Of a DNA stretch of 12,721 bases, positions 7,652-12,721 are shown piece by piece. A program made the translations under genes and the position numbers. The notes under the pieces were generated by a model. The model had not been told where the DNA came from and searched no databases. It was given only the letters and a program-made list of their open reading frames with translations. The first letter of the stretch is position 1. The number at the start of each line of letters is the position of its first letter. This DNA comes from JBBRLG01 sp038231495 (GTDB taxonomy: Bacteria > Planctomycetota > Planctomycetia > Gemmatales > Gemmataceae), in NCBI GenBank assembly GCA_038231495.1, contig JBBRLG010000174.1, forward strand, positions 1 to 12,721, read 5' to 3'.

Positions 7652-8197
7652 TCAGGAGAGCCAATGTGCCAGCCAGGTCCGCCAGTCCGGCGTGCGCAGG
7701 TTCACCAGCTGGCTCTCCGGGTCGATGGCCAGGTGGAGCTTGTTGCGAACCAGAGCGCGCAGTCCGAGGAGGGGCAACGGCGGGAATCCGGCCTCGTCCG
7801 GGTAGACGGCCACCCCCTCCGGCAGCTCCAGGCAGAACGGCGGCCGGTCGGCGAAACGATCTCGTTCCCCCGCCTGATTCGGATGCAGCCAGGCGTTGAG
7901 CCGGTACAGTTGGGCGCGACGGCCACCCTCGCGGACAGCGCCCCGCACCGGCACCCCCGCAGGATCGATCCCGGCCCAGTTCACGAGGTGCTGGCGCCGG
8001 ATCGAGAAGTTGTGGTTGTGGCCGGTGTCGAGGAGGGCGGGGAACCGCGGCGCGTGCGGCGGCAGCTCCAAGACGCTCTTCGCGCTCAGGCTCACCCAGA
8101 CGATGATCTGGTACGGGCGGATTCGCACCCGCTCCAAGCCGACCGTGACCTCGTCGGCGTTCTCGTGGAACGGTAGGCGGCGCAAGATGGCAGTCAT
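7652..8197 (-). CDS. Retropepsin-like aspartic protease
   Basis: A 181-residue protein with the layout of single-domain retropepsin-like proteases. The strand PYQIIVWVSL (about 28-37) leads to the catalytic motif FPALLDTGHNHNFSI (52-66, with Asp-Thr-Gly at 57-59). The second conserved element is PLLGLRALVRNKLHLAID (142-159), matching the hydrophobic-Gly plus following Leu/Asp strand of the family. Such proteins act as dimers; here the substrate is unknown. No signal peptide is visible, so it is probably cytosolic. The ATG overlaps the stop of the upstream DUF5678-like gene as ATGA, so translation is probably coupled and no separate RBS is seen. The C-terminus may be altered: a +1 frame continues as a plausible 27-residue tail after the stop. 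Part of a second copy lies at 11041-11113. Confidence 0.8.
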   Translation of the reverse strand: MTAILRRLPFHENADEVTVGLERVRIRPYQIIVWVSLSAKSVLELPPHAPRFPALLDTGHNHNFSIRRQHLVNWAGIDPAGVPVRGAVREGGRRAQLYRLNAWLHPNQAGERDRFADRPPFCLELPEGVAVYPDEAGFPPLPLLGLRALVRNKLHLAIDPESQLVNLRTPDWRTWLAHWLS

Positions 8198-8679
8198 CGT
8201 GGTATGGCGGACGGGTCCGATTCATCGACTTCTTCGGAGTGCCACGGCCGCGGCTCGATCTCCTCGTCCTCCCATGGGGCTTGCGTGCGCGGCTCGATGA
8301 CATCCGTGTAGTACTCGTCGTCGCGCAGACCGCGACGAAGGCATTCGCGGATCAAGTCGCGCTCGCTCGAAGCGATCCCGATGCGTTCGTCCGCGTGGTA
8401 GCAGACCCATCGGCCGCGCAGCTTCTTGGAAGAGAGCAACTCCGGCAGGTCGCGCCAGAAGGCGTCCATGGAACGCCGCAGGCCGGGGGGGATCTCGCCA
8501 GCCGTCCCGGCGGGCACCGTCGGCGCCGGCCCAGCCTGGAGCAGGGAACGCACTTGCTCGTACTGTTCGCGGGCGATGAGCACGTAGGCCCGCTCGGTGC
8601 TCGGGTCGAGAACCTCAACCGGTGCTCCCCTTTGCTCCTCAACCACTCGCCGCTGCTGTTCTGTCAATTCGATGCGCAT
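8194..8679 (-). CDS. DUF5678-like protein with antitoxin-like N-terminus
   Basis: 161 residues. The N-terminal part (1-48) reads MRIELTEQQ...VEVLDPSTERAYVLIAREQYEQVRSLL, similar in style to Phd/YefM antitoxin N-termini and common in planctomycete hypothetical proteins. Residues 85-125 (LRGRWVCYHADERIGIA, then SERDLIRECLRRG) resemble DUF5678, a small domain often encoded beside retropepsin-like proteases. The tail is acidic. It overlaps the protease gene by four bases (ATGA), implying coexpression and perhaps a complex; it might be partner, inhibitor or substrate. Start: ATG at 8679 follows GAGGG by 4 bases and fits the family start. An in-frame GTG at 8694 with AGGAG 8 bases upstream is a real alternative that adds five residues. 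The 57-base repeat lies 34 bases upstream of the chosen start and may carry the promoter. Confidence 0.7.
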   Translation of the reverse strand: MRIELTEQQRRVVEEQRGAPVEVLDPSTERAYVLIAREQYEQVRSLLQAGPAPTVPAGTAGEIPPGLRRSMDAFWRDLPELLSSKKLRGRWVCYHADERIGIASSERDLIRECLRRGLRDDEYYTDVIEPRTQAPWEDEEIEPRPWHSEEVDESDPSAIPR

Positions 8680-8712
8680 AGAGCCCTCGATCACGCATGG
8701 TGCTCCTGTTCA

Positions 8713-8769
8713 GATTGTACGTCAAGCCCCTCGGCCCTTCCATCCGGATGGAGCAAAGAACGGGGAGGG
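8713..8769. repeat. 57-base dispersed repeat, copy 1
   Basis: Matches 11111-11167 at 52 of 57 positions, same orientation. Contains the perfect palindrome TCCATCCGGATGGA (8739-8752). Read leftward, it ends with CTTGACGTACAATC just ahead of the DUF5678-like gene, so it may be that gene's conserved promoter/operator region rather than a mobile repeat. Confidence 0.85.
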
Positions 8770-8855
8770 GGTGTGCGATTCACTCCGTCACTGCCACTTC
8801 CCAGTAGGTCGCGATTGCATCATTTGCCAGACCAGGAGCGTTTTCTCAAGCGAAG

Positions 8856-8874
8856 ATGATCATGAAATGATCAT
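8856..8874. repeat. Two self-complementary ATGATCAT boxes
   Basis: ATGATCAT occurs at 8856-8863 and again at 8867-8874, separated by three bases. Each is a palindrome and the pair is 11 bases apart (one helical turn), as for an operator. The location is upstream of both the leftward DUF5678-like gene and a possible rightward small ORF. Confidence 0.4.
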
Positions 8875-8886
8875 GGAGGGGCATGG

Positions 8887-9069
8887 ATGATGACAGAGTA
8901 CCACAGGACCAGGGTGGACCCTGTTCCGGACGATTTCCGCGCGACGACAGACGACTGTGCCTTCTTCGGTCCTCTCCGGAACAGCCCAGACGATCAGCAC
9001 AGGCTCGGGGCAGTTGCCGGCGGAGGTTGGCCGTCACTGCGTCGAGGGAGTTTCGTGTCCATACAGTGA
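8887..9069 (+). CDS. Possible small hypothetical protein (60 residues)
   Basis: A rightward ORF starting ATGATGACAGAG with a good GGAGG seven to nine bases upstream. The translation (for example VDPVPDDFRATTDDCAFFG near the start) is less arginine-rich than typical shadow frames. It overlaps the 3' end of the leftward Y1 gene by 36 bases, and other frames of the same stretch are also plausible, so it may be chance. No family recognised. Confidence 0.25.
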   Translation: MMTEYHRTRVDPVPDDFRATTDDCAFFGPLRNSPDDQHRLGAVAGGGWPSLRRGSFVSIQ

Positions 9070-9318
9070 CGTGCGGGCGGCTTCCTGCGTCTCCTCTGAA
9101 ATGGCTGCGAGCGGTACTGCCTCTGCCTGCCTGGCACGGTCGATGTACGCCCGCACCTTGCGGATGCGCTCCTCGGCTTCCGGCGTGTCCGGGCGGTCGA
9201 GGATCGATCCCGGCGAGCGCGGGATCTCCCAGAAGCACTTGTCCAGGTCGCGCCCCTGGGCCTTGGCCCGGTCGTTCATCTCGTTCATGATCTCGTCGAT
9301 GGAGCGTGGCGTGTTCAT
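9034..9318 (-). CDS. Y1: small hypothetical protein, first of three tandem paralogues
   Basis: 94 residues, function unknown. Residues 1-52 align without gaps to Y2 (9552-9773) and Y3 (9894-10208). Positions shared by all three are M1, T3, N15, A18, G22, W30, I32, G37, S38, L40, T45-P46-E47 and R51-I52, defining the motif W-x-I-x4-G-S-[IL]-L-x4-T-P-E-x3-R-I. A charged helix follows (about 48-66). The tail after residue 66 is unique to Y1. No signal peptide, membrane helix or known motif is seen. The start at 9318 overlaps, as ATGA, a short leftward frame ending FIIHMPRR, so translation is probably coupled to what lies upstream. No Shine-Dalgarno. Confidence 0.7.
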   Translation of the reverse strand: MNTPRSIDEIMNEMNDRAKAQGRDLDKCFWEIPRSPGSILDRPDTPEAEERIRKVRAYIDRARQAEAVPLAAISEETQEAARTSLYGHETPSTQ

Positions 9319-9419
9319 CGTCGTGGCATATGGATGATGAATTTCTGCACCTCGAAGTTCAACGCCGGATAGTCTCCGATCAGCCCTTCGAGAAGGACGA
9401 CAGACGTGACCGAGGCTGG
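9315..9419 (-). pseudogene. Remnant of an X-type gene in front of Y1
   Basis: A 34-codon leftward open stretch bounded upstream by a stop. It reads ASVTSVVLLEGLIGDYP, then ALNFEVQKFIIHMPRR, and stops inside the start of Y1 (ATGA). Its end aligns without gaps with the remnant before Y2 and, with one gap, with the end of gene X. No start codon supports it as a full gene, so it is read as the surviving 3' end of a decayed X copy. Confidence 0.5.
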
Positions 9420-9551
9420 TCATGCGCGACGGACTCTGCGGAAGGCGCAACAGCGCGGTCAGGATTCGGTCGTGGTGGCCGGCGTCGTGCTGCTGGCATG
9501 TCCTGTCAGCGATGGCACGGCGATGTCTTGCGCCCGGGAGCGCACGTCCTG

Positions 9552-9773
9552 TTACTCCTCGGTTACCGCGGCGACCTTCTCCCTCTCCAGGCGGGCGATG
9601 ATGGCGTCCAGGTGGCGGATGCGCTCCTCGGCCTCCGGCGTAAGGGGGACATAAAGGAGGGAGCCGGGGGTGGGCTCGATCTCCCAGGGATGCTTGGCGG
9701 GCAAACGGCCCAGCCTCCTGGCCAGGTCGTTCATCTCCCGCATCACGTCGTCGCTGGTCTTTGCGGTGTTCAT
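9552..9773 (-). CDS. Y2: small hypothetical protein, second tandem paralogue
   Basis: 73 residues; the shortest of the three and close to the minimal family core. Shows W30-E-I, PTPGSLL (34-40) and the helix TPEAEERIRHLDAIIARLE (45-63), then stops after a short EKVAAVTEE end. In the core it is closer to Y1 than to Y3 (both share MNT, EMND, PGS and TPEAEERI). The ATG at 9773 overlaps the TGA of the leftward frame ending QFIIQMPSL, the same ATGA arrangement as at Y1 and Y3. No RBS of its own. Confidence 0.7.
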   Translation of the reverse strand: MNTAKTSDDVMREMNDLARRLGRLPAKHPWEIEPTPGSLLYVPLTPEAEERIRHLDAIIARLEREKVAAVTEE

Positions 9774-9893
9774 AAGGATGGCATCTGGATGATGAACTGT
9801 CCGAGCTCAAAATTCAACGCGCAGTCGCTGATTGCCAGAGCGGCAAGTGGACACCGACAAACGGCATCTTCCTCAACACAATGGATGAGGTCA
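9770..9893 (-). pseudogene. Remnant of an X-type gene in front of Y2
   Basis: A leftward open stretch, with a stop upstream at about 9908-9910 inside the end of Y3, ends LAISDCALNFELGQFIIQM-PSL and overlaps the Y2 start as ATGA. Only the last 16 residues match the other X-type ends (A-L-N-F-E-x3-F-I-I-x-M-P). The upstream Cys-rich part has no match. Interpreted as the remaining 3' end of a duplicated X gene. Confidence 0.45.
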
Positions 9894-10208
9894 TCATGCG
9901 CGATCCGCTACAGACGGCTGTTCTTCGATCGCCGGTTCTTCGGGCAGAAGGGATTGCACCTCTTGTGCTACCCCGCCCGCCACTTCTGTGACGATGGCTC
10001 CTGCTCGTTCTTGCTGCTGTTGCAGATCGGCAATCTGTTGTTGGAGCCGCCCGATCCGCGCTAGCGATTCGGGGGTTTCTTGGACATCGAGGAGGGAACC
10101 CTCGCCAGGCGCGATGGACCATGGATCTCGGTCGAGATACATGCCCTTCGCCTTGGCCTTCAAATTCCAGTTCTCGACGATCTCTCGAACGGATTTTTCA
10201 GTACTCAT
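9894..10208 (-). CDS. Y3: small hypothetical protein, third tandem paralogue
   Basis: 104 residues. The family core (1-52) includes W30-S-I, GEGSLLD (35-41) and TPESLARI (45-52). It continues as a Gln-rich helix (IGRLQQQIADLQQQQERAG, about 52-70) that could form a coiled coil, then an acidic tail (LLPEEPAIEEQ). The most divergent of the three. The start at 10208 overlaps the TGA that ends the reading frame of the X gene's 3' part (LILMPKL), so X and Y3 form a coupled pair. Function unknown; oligomerisation through the Gln-rich helix is an inference. Confidence 0.75.
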   Translation of the reverse strand: MSTEKSVREIVENWNLKAKAKGMYLDRDPWSIAPGEGSLLDVQETPESLARIGRLQQQIADLQQQQERAGAIVTEVAGGVAQEVQSLLPEEPAIEEQPSVADRA

Positions 10209-10358
10209 AGTTTCGGCATGAGGATGAGATACGCCTGCATCTGATGCAGCGCTCGAGTGTACGTCGCCTGCAAACGAGTCACCAGCAACTCGGCGGCTTT
10301 TTCAAACTGCTCTCTCGTCATCCCCAGATCATCGGTCTGGAAGATGGAGACTTCTCCG
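10205..10358 (-). pseudogene. Displaced 3' part of gene X (separate frame)
   Basis: In the frame one base off from gene X this stretch is open and protein-like. It reads RDGEVSIFQTDDLGMTREQF, then EKAAELLVTRLQATY, and ends YLILMPKL, overlapping Y3 as ATGA. Dropping one base of the six-C run at 10381-10386 joins it to gene X as a 222-residue product. It could instead be translated alone from the ATG at 10321 (38 residues). Either way it looks like coding sequence. Confidence 0.6.
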
Positions 10359-10874
10359 TCACGTTTCGGCAGGAAGGTGGCCCCCCTTGAAGCCGCAGGT
10401 CTTCACCATCTCAGCGATCATCACGGCTTCCTGTGCGGAGATGGCGGCACGGAGCGTGATGGAAAGCCCGAGTTTCTCGTCAGGATCCGTCTCTCCTTCC
10501 CGGACCTTCCTGGCGATGAGGATTGCCTCTTGCTCATGGCGTTCCCCGAACTCCGTGGCCGCCTGCAGCACATGCGGTGTACTGCCCTCGACGCGCAGAT
10601 CATAGCTCGGCTCGATGATTCCTCCGTAGATCCCGAATGCCTCGTGGTCGAGGCGCAGCACGGCGACGCCGTGCCGCTCGAAGGTCTCCCGCAGCTCGTC
10701 CTTGCTCAATGCAGTGATCGACAGAGCGATGCGTGCCGCCTCCGCGTACTGCTTCGCCGCGAACAGCGTGTTCATCTCTTGCGTCAACCGGCTGATCTCG
10801 GCATCCGGGTTTCCTTCCTGGGCATTCGTGATGCCGACCTGGTGTTCCTGGGGCGGCTGCTCGGCGGGTGACAT
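10359..10874 (-). CDS. X: hypothetical protein, probably frameshifted near its end
   Basis: 171 residues as it stands; function not recognised. An acidic, Gln/Asn-rich N-terminus (1-25) and a helical segment (about 25-68, LTQEMNTLFAAKQYAEAARI) lead into an alpha/beta-looking region (about 70-164). That region includes GIYGGIIEPSYDLRVEG (81-97) and a helix-strand HVLQAATEFGERHEQEAILIA (101-121). The last seven residues (GHLPAET) follow a six-G run on the coding strand. Removing one G restores a continuous 222-residue frame that ends in the motif shared with the X remnants. The ATG at 10874 has no Shine-Dalgarno. A weak -35/-10 pair (TGGACA, 18 bases, TAGAAT) lies just upstream, which would make the mRNA leaderless; alternatively it is co-transcribed with the 51-residue ORF ending 9 bases upstream. 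Confidence 0.75.
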   Translation of the reverse strand: MSPAEQPPQEHQVGITNAQEGNPDAEISRLTQEMNTLFAAKQYAEAARIALSITALSKDELRETFERHGVAVLRLDHEAFGIYGGIIEPSYDLRVEGSTPHVLQAATEFGERHEQEAILIARKVREGETDPDEKLGLSITLRAAISAQEAVMIAEMVKTCGFKGGHLPAET

Positions 10875-10883
10875 GGAAGTATT

Positions 10884-11039
10884 CTACAGCACATCCATCA
10901 ATTCTGTCCATCCTCGCGGGGCGGCGGAGGGGAACGACGGCACCCATGCCCCGTTCGTGATCGTCTCGCCCGAGGATGCGGAGAGCGTTTGATGATCTTC
11001 TTGTGTGAGGGAGGACTCGGTATCGACGCCTGAGAGCAT
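10884..11039 (-). CDS. Possible small protein upstream of X
   Basis: A 51-residue leftward ORF beginning MLSGVDTESSLTQEDHQTL and ending PRGWTELMDVL. The composition is balanced rather than arginine-rich, which argues against a shadow frame. It ends 9 bases before the X start, as expected in an operon. No Shine-Dalgarno and no recognised family. It begins just after a truncated protease fragment, so it may itself be the surviving 3' end of a larger gene whose front was lost. Confidence 0.4.
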   Translation of the reverse strand: MLSGVDTESSLTQEDHQTLSASSGETITNGAWVPSFPSAAPRGWTELMDVL

Positions 11040-11040
11040 G

Positions 11041-11113
11041 GCACCGGGGGATCAGCTTCCAGGGCACGTTCCACCTGGAGGCAGACCCAGACGATGATCT
11101 CGTAGGTTCGGAT
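11041..11113 (-). pseudogene. Fragment of a second retropepsin-like protease gene
   Basis: 24 leftward codons read IRTYEIIVWVCLQVERALE. They match residues 26-44 of the protease at 7652-8197 (IRPYQIIVWVSLSAKSVLE), including the identical IIVWV. The fragment stops short of the DTG motif and loses its frame near 11041. Its 5' end is joined directly to repeat copy 2; the DUF5678-like partner and the first 25 protease residues are missing. A clear deletion remnant with no expected function. Confidence 0.7.
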
Positions 11114-11167
11114 TGTACGTCAAGCCCCTCGGTCCTTCCATCCGGATGGAATAAGGAGCGGGGAGGG
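11111..11167. repeat. 57-base dispersed repeat, copy 2
   Basis: 52 of 57 positions match 8713-8769 in the same orientation. The palindrome is one pair longer here (TTCCATCCGGATGGAA, 11136-11151). It abuts the truncated protease fragment at the shared hexamer AATCCG, and no similarity to the copy 1 flank is seen on the other side. Confidence 0.85.
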
Positions 11168-11355
11168 CACTGTCGCTCTTCAACGACGTCGATCGACTGG
11201 TTGTCAGCCCCGCGTTGGCCGTTCGGGATGACCTGCGCCGCAGCAAGGTGGGGATGAGTCTTTTTCACGCTGCGGCGGAGGCGTTGCCGCCCGACGCTTT
11301 GATCGCAGGCGCTCGACCTTTCGTGTTTCGGCTCGTCCTCCCGCTTATCCAATAG
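11167..11355 (+). pseudogene. Possible 3' remnant of a rightward gene
   Basis: A rightward frame, open from a stop at 11152 to TAG at 11353, reads LSLFNDVDRLVVSPALAVRD and ends PFVFRLVLPLIQ. The alternation of hydrophobic and polar residues is protein-like, but there is no good start codon or RBS and no recognised family. It may be the tail of a gene cut by the rearrangement that placed repeat copy 2 here, or chance. Confidence 0.2.
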
Positions 11356-11465
11356 GCCGCTCCTGTCGCACAGTGCGGCGGGGCGGCCCGCTCCTGAAGC
11401 GAAAGCGAGCAGGGCTGCAGAGTACACCGTGCGATCCACTTGTCTTTTCTGAGAAATGATCTACC

Positions 11466-12721
11466 ATGCTCATTCCGATGTCTCGTTCTCCTCGCCGTTC
11501 GTCCACTTCACGCCCCCGCCCCCTCACCGGACCCGAGCCGCTCGAAGACCGGACCGTCCCCACGCAACTGTCCCCGATCCTCGCTCCATCGCTCCTCACG
11601 GCTGATGCCGTGGGGCAGGTTCGACAGGTCCTCCTGAAGCAATCGCTCCCGCAGGACCAGCAGACCGCCCTCGGCGACGCCTGGAGCGCCTACGCCTCCC
11701 TCACGCTCTCCTCGATGGACGTCCCTGTCACCGGCCCCTCGCTCGCCGCCCTCCAGACTCAGAAAGCTACCCTCGACACCCAGATCCAGAGCCTCCAATC
11801 CACCCTCGCCCTCGCCAGGAGTGGTCCGGCTCCCCTGGCGTGGCAGAGCAACCTTCCACGCCCAGCAGGGATCGAATCGGCACTGGCACCGATTCCTCGC
11901 GCGCAGGTGTACGGAAGCGTCATCAGTCCCAATGGGACCACGCTCTACTCCTGCATCGGCAACGGGGCGCAGTCCAATCTCGTGATCCAGGATGCAGCGA
12001 CCGGCCAGGTCCGCCAGACGATCACCGCCCACAACGGAGGCGCCTCCTGGATCGACCTCTCCGCCGACGGCAAGACCCTCGTCACGGTGGGCGACGACCG
12101 CGCGCTGAGCGTGTGGAATGCCGGGGGAGCGTCCGTCCTCCTCAGGCAGACTTTCACCGGATTCCGCAACGCCCTCACCGATGTGGCTCTCTCCCCGGAT
12201 GGGACGCGCGCCTTCGTCGCGGTGGCTAACGTCGGCGTGGTCGCCATCGACCTGCGCACCGGTGCGCAGGTCCTGATGACCTGCAACGCCAACCAGGTCG
12301 CCCTCTCCCCGGACGGCCAGACGGCCTACGGGTCGGACAAGGGGACGATGGTCGCCTTCAACGTGGCCGATGGCGCGCGGCTGTATGCGCTGGGTTCGAT
12401 GGCCGGCGACATATACGCCGCGGCTGCCTCACCCGATGGGCAGCGGGTGGCGTTCGGAAGCTCGACCGGGAATCTGATGGTCCGGACGGGCGGCAAAACC
12501 GGGACCACGGTGGAGATCACGGGGCAGCTCCCGCTGCCGAAGCAGCTGTTCGTCCTGCGCTGGCTCGATGCGTCGCACCTCGCCGTCGCACGCCGGGATG
12601 GCTCCGTGGAGATCCTCGCGTTCTCCGGATCGACCGCCCAGAGCATGAAGACGATCCAGACGCCGGGGTTCATCAACGCGCTACAGGTCTCCGGGCGCAC
12701 CCTCATCATCGGCGAGCAGGA
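11466..12721 (+). CDS. Exported beta-propeller (WD40-like) protein, 5' part only
   Basis: 418 codons are present and the gene runs off the right edge. The N-terminus is Arg/Ser/Pro-rich and carries PEPLEDRTVP (residues 23-32), a short motif typical at the start of large planctomycete extracellular or cell-surface proteins. A helical segment (about 45-118, including a coiled-coil-like LQTQKATLDTQIQSLQSTLA) precedes the propeller. Repeated blades from about 146 show the SPDG/SADG signature (ISPNG 153-157, LSADG 198-202, LSPDG 242-246, LSPDG 280-284, ASPDG 321-325) with following strands such as VTVGDDRALSVWN. Blade order is regular, so the protein is probably intact. Start: the first in-frame ATG, 11466, without Shine-Dalgarno; ATG at 11478 is an alternative. 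The role may be adhesion or scaffold; the ligand is unknown. Divergent from the accessory genes to its left. Confidence 0.85.
   Translation, partial: MLIPMSRSPRRSSTSRPRPLTGPEPLEDRTVPTQLSPILAPSLLTADAVGQVRQVLLKQSLPQDQQTALGDAWSAYASLTLSSMDVPVTGPSLAALQTQKATLDTQIQSLQSTLALARSGPAPLAWQSNLPRPAGIESALAPIPRAQVYGSVISPNGTTLYSCIGNGAQSNLVIQDAATGQVRQTITAHNGGASWIDLSADGKTLVTVGDDRALSVWNAGGASVLLRQTFTGFRNALTDVALSPDGTRAFVAVANVGVVAIDLRTGAQVLMTCNANQVALSPDGQTAYGSDKGTMVAFNVADGARLYALGSMAGDIYAAAASPDGQRVAFGSSTGNLMVRTGGKTGTTVEITGQLPLPKQLFVLRWLDASHLAVARRDGSVEILAFSGSTAQSMKTIQTPGFINALQVSGRTLIIGEQ

Noticed and set aside
8713..8725. TTGACG next to TACAAT on the minus strand read as a -35/-10 promoter
   Set aside because: The hexamers are adjacent with no spacer, so they cannot be a standard sigma70 pair; TACAAT alone could still be a -10.
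9034..9810. 258-codon leftward frame joining the Y2 region to Y1
   Set aside because: Only the last 94 codons (Y1) match the paralogue family; the front part is an out-of-frame reading of Y2.
9315..9907. Y genes as a toxin-antitoxin system
   Set aside because: The coupled small-gene layout invites it, but no known toxin or antitoxin fold is recognisable and X is unassigned; kept as an untested idea rather than a call.
10600..11439. 279-codon leftward open frame spanning X, repeat copy 2 and the protease remnant
   Set aside because: It runs through the repeat and several unrelated coding frames, and is Arg/Ser-rich throughout. It is an accidental open frame over rearranged DNA.
6425..11465. 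CRISPR array, integrase or transposase in the accessory region
   Set aside because: No regularly spaced identical repeats and no recombinase motif (R-H-R-Y, DDE or serine catalytic pattern) seen in any plausible frame.

Overview
The window looks like chromosomal DNA from a planctomycete, probably a member of the Gemmataceae. This is inferred from GC-rich DNA, a membrane-anchored anti-sigma/FecR-like protein with a long Lys/Asp linker, a PLEDRTVP motif at the N-terminus of a beta-propeller protein (common in large planctomycete exported proteins), a retropepsin-like protease paired with a DUF5678-like gene, and the frequent lack of Shine-Dalgarno sequences. No 16S or ribosomal marker is present, so the assignment is a judgement.

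Left half (1-6464), ordinary core genome. Two leftward genes encode transcription terminator Rho (2383-3783) and a large membrane protein with anti-sigma-like repeats (46-2205). A long G/C-tract hairpin (2304-2368) separates them. A 419-base divergent spacer leads to a rightward glgX-type glycogen debranching enzyme (4203-6257). Next comes a well-formed tRNA-Phe(GAA) (6352-6424) with its own promoter (TTGACG, 17 bases, TAAATT) and a GNRA-capped terminator.

Right half (6465-11465), accessory in character. Immediately after the tRNA the content changes to small, mostly unrecognised leftward genes, gene remnants and dispersed repeats, as expected of an island or decaying region next to a tRNA. 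It holds: a 149-residue orphan with a strong RBS and its own terminator; 612 bases without a convincing gene; a translationally coupled pair (DUF5678-like protein plus retropepsin-like aspartic protease, ATGA overlap); and a tandem array of three ungapped-alignable small paralogues, called Y1, Y2 and Y3 here. The start codon of each Y gene overlaps, as ATGA, a reading frame that ends in a shared C-terminal motif, A-L-x(n)-[FY]-[IL]-I-x-M-P-x-x-stop. In front of Y3 that frame is the end of a larger gene, X (10874 leftward), which appears split by a one-base frameshift in a run of six C. In front of Y1 and Y2 only the tail remains. The simplest reading is a two-gene X-Y unit that was duplicated and whose inner X copies decayed.

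A 57-base repeat with a 14-base palindrome occurs upstream of the DUF5678-like gene and again at 11111-11167. The second copy is fused directly to a 24-codon fragment of a second retropepsin gene, which points to deletion inside a duplicated protease locus.

The right edge (11466-12721) is the 5' part of a rightward gene for an exported beta-propeller (WD40-like) protein that runs off the window. No integrase, transposase, CRISPR array or rRNA was found. The most novel content is the X-Y family array and the debris around it; its function is unknown.
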